Below are positions 13,678 to 13,882 of a stretch of DNA of 13,882 nucleotides, piece after piece. The stretch is taken from NCBI GenBank assembly GCA_002427615.1, contig DIFH01000023.1, positions 19,882 to 33,763 of the forward strand, given 5' to 3'. Both the position numbers and the translations under genes were made by a program. The notes beneath the pieces are model-generated. The model saw only the letters and a program-made list of their open reading frames with translations, did no database searches and was not told the origin of the DNA. Source of the stretch: Paludibacter sp. UBA5753 (GTDB taxonomy: Bacteria; Bacteroidota; Bacteroidia; Bacteroidales; Paludibacteraceae). Numbering within the stretch: position 1 is the first letter of the stretch; every line of letters begins with the position of its first letter.

Positions 13678-13824
13678 ATGTCACGACATCAGTTGCCGGT
13701 AATTCCCAATTCAAGTATCGAAACGTTAATGAAAAATCGATTCTCTGAAAACGAACACCTTAAAAAGCGCTTGAAAGCCTTATCACACACGAGCTCACTG
13801 GGCTTCGAAAGTTCAGTGATTTAA
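13678..13824 (+). CDS. Doubtful 48-residue ORF
   Basis: The ORF begins MSRHQLPVIPNSSIETLMKN and continues with a charged, helix-like stretch (RFSENEHLKKRLKALS). There is no signal peptide or membrane segment. I do not recognise a family and find no good promoter. Its 3' end contains a strong hairpin. It is divergent from rplS. It may be a small gene, a gene remnant or chance. Confidence 0.2.
   Translation: MSRHQLPVIPNSSIETLMKNRFSENEHLKKRLKALSHTSSLGFESSVI
13796..13818 (+). other. Hairpin with 3-base loop at the window's right end
   Basis: CACTGGGCTT (13796-13805), loop CGA, and AAGTTCAGTG (13809-13818) pair over ten positions, counting two adjacent G-U pairs on the plus-strand RNA. As G-U pairs only work in one strand's RNA, plus-strand transcription is favoured. 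No T-run follows, so it is not a standard terminator. Confidence 0.4.
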
Positions 13825-13882
13825 ACGTTAAAATACACATTACACTCATTTGTTATGTTTTAGTACCTTATCTTTCAAATTC

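Larger units (their letters stand above)
13628..13882. other. Right-end stretch without a recognised gene
   Basis: This 255-bp stretch holds a palindrome at 13644-13659, a doubtful 48-codon ORF at 13678-13824, and a hairpin at 13796-13818. It also holds a weak plus-strand promoter-like pair (TTG at 13850-13852, TATCTTTC at 13869-13876). On the minus strand one frame is open from the edge to a TGA at 13848-13846 (NLKDKVLKHNK). It could be the last 11 residues of a gene beyond the window, but this is too short to judge. Confidence 0.35.

Overview
The window looks like chromosomal core DNA from a Bacteroidota bacterium, most likely of the order Bacteroidales. The evidence is the Bacteroidota-type ParC, the homodimeric (eukaryote-like) glycyl-tRNA synthetase, a BtuB-type TonB receptor, a lipoprotein that resembles DUF6242 proteins, the near absence of Shine-Dalgarno sequences, and several TAnnTTTG -7 promoter boxes. 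I see no phage, insertion sequence, CRISPR array, tRNA or rRNA.

Layout from left to right. A 15-bp tandem repeat (three perfect copies) sits on the left edge. Next is a family-4 glycosyltransferase on the minus strand whose last codons lie in a REP-like repeat. A 56-residue two-helix membrane protein gene follows on the plus strand and was missed by length-limited ORF calling. It converges on parC (minus) over a shared bidirectional terminator. parC and glyS (plus) diverge from a spacer of about 240 bp that holds an imperfect inverted repeat with C-rich/G-rich arms. glyS converges on a minus-strand unit made of a 121-residue membrane-anchored protein of unknown function followed 8 bp later by a TonB-dependent receptor. 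Upstream is a separately transcribed lipoprotein with five Asp-box motifs. Then comes the minus-strand unit mlaE-mlaF-xth: lipid-transport permease, its ATPase, and exonuclease III, with a 4-bp ATGA overlap between mlaF and xth. The last recognised gene is rplS (ribosomal protein L19), with a good promoter, a structured leader and a strong terminator. The final 250 bp hold only a doubtful 48-codon ORF, a palindrome and a hairpin.

The genes serve general cell functions: chromosome decatenation, tRNA charging, ribosome assembly, base-excision repair, envelope lipid transport, outer-membrane nutrient uptake and glycan synthesis. No clear new multi-gene system is visible. The best candidates for something undescribed are: (i) the small membrane protein coupled to the TonB receptor; (ii) a perfect beta-clamp-type pentapeptide (QLTLF) at the extreme C-terminus of ParC; (iii) the repeat family that appears both as the parC/glyS inverted repeat and as coding sequence for the glycosyltransferase tail; and (iv) a foldable rplS leader.
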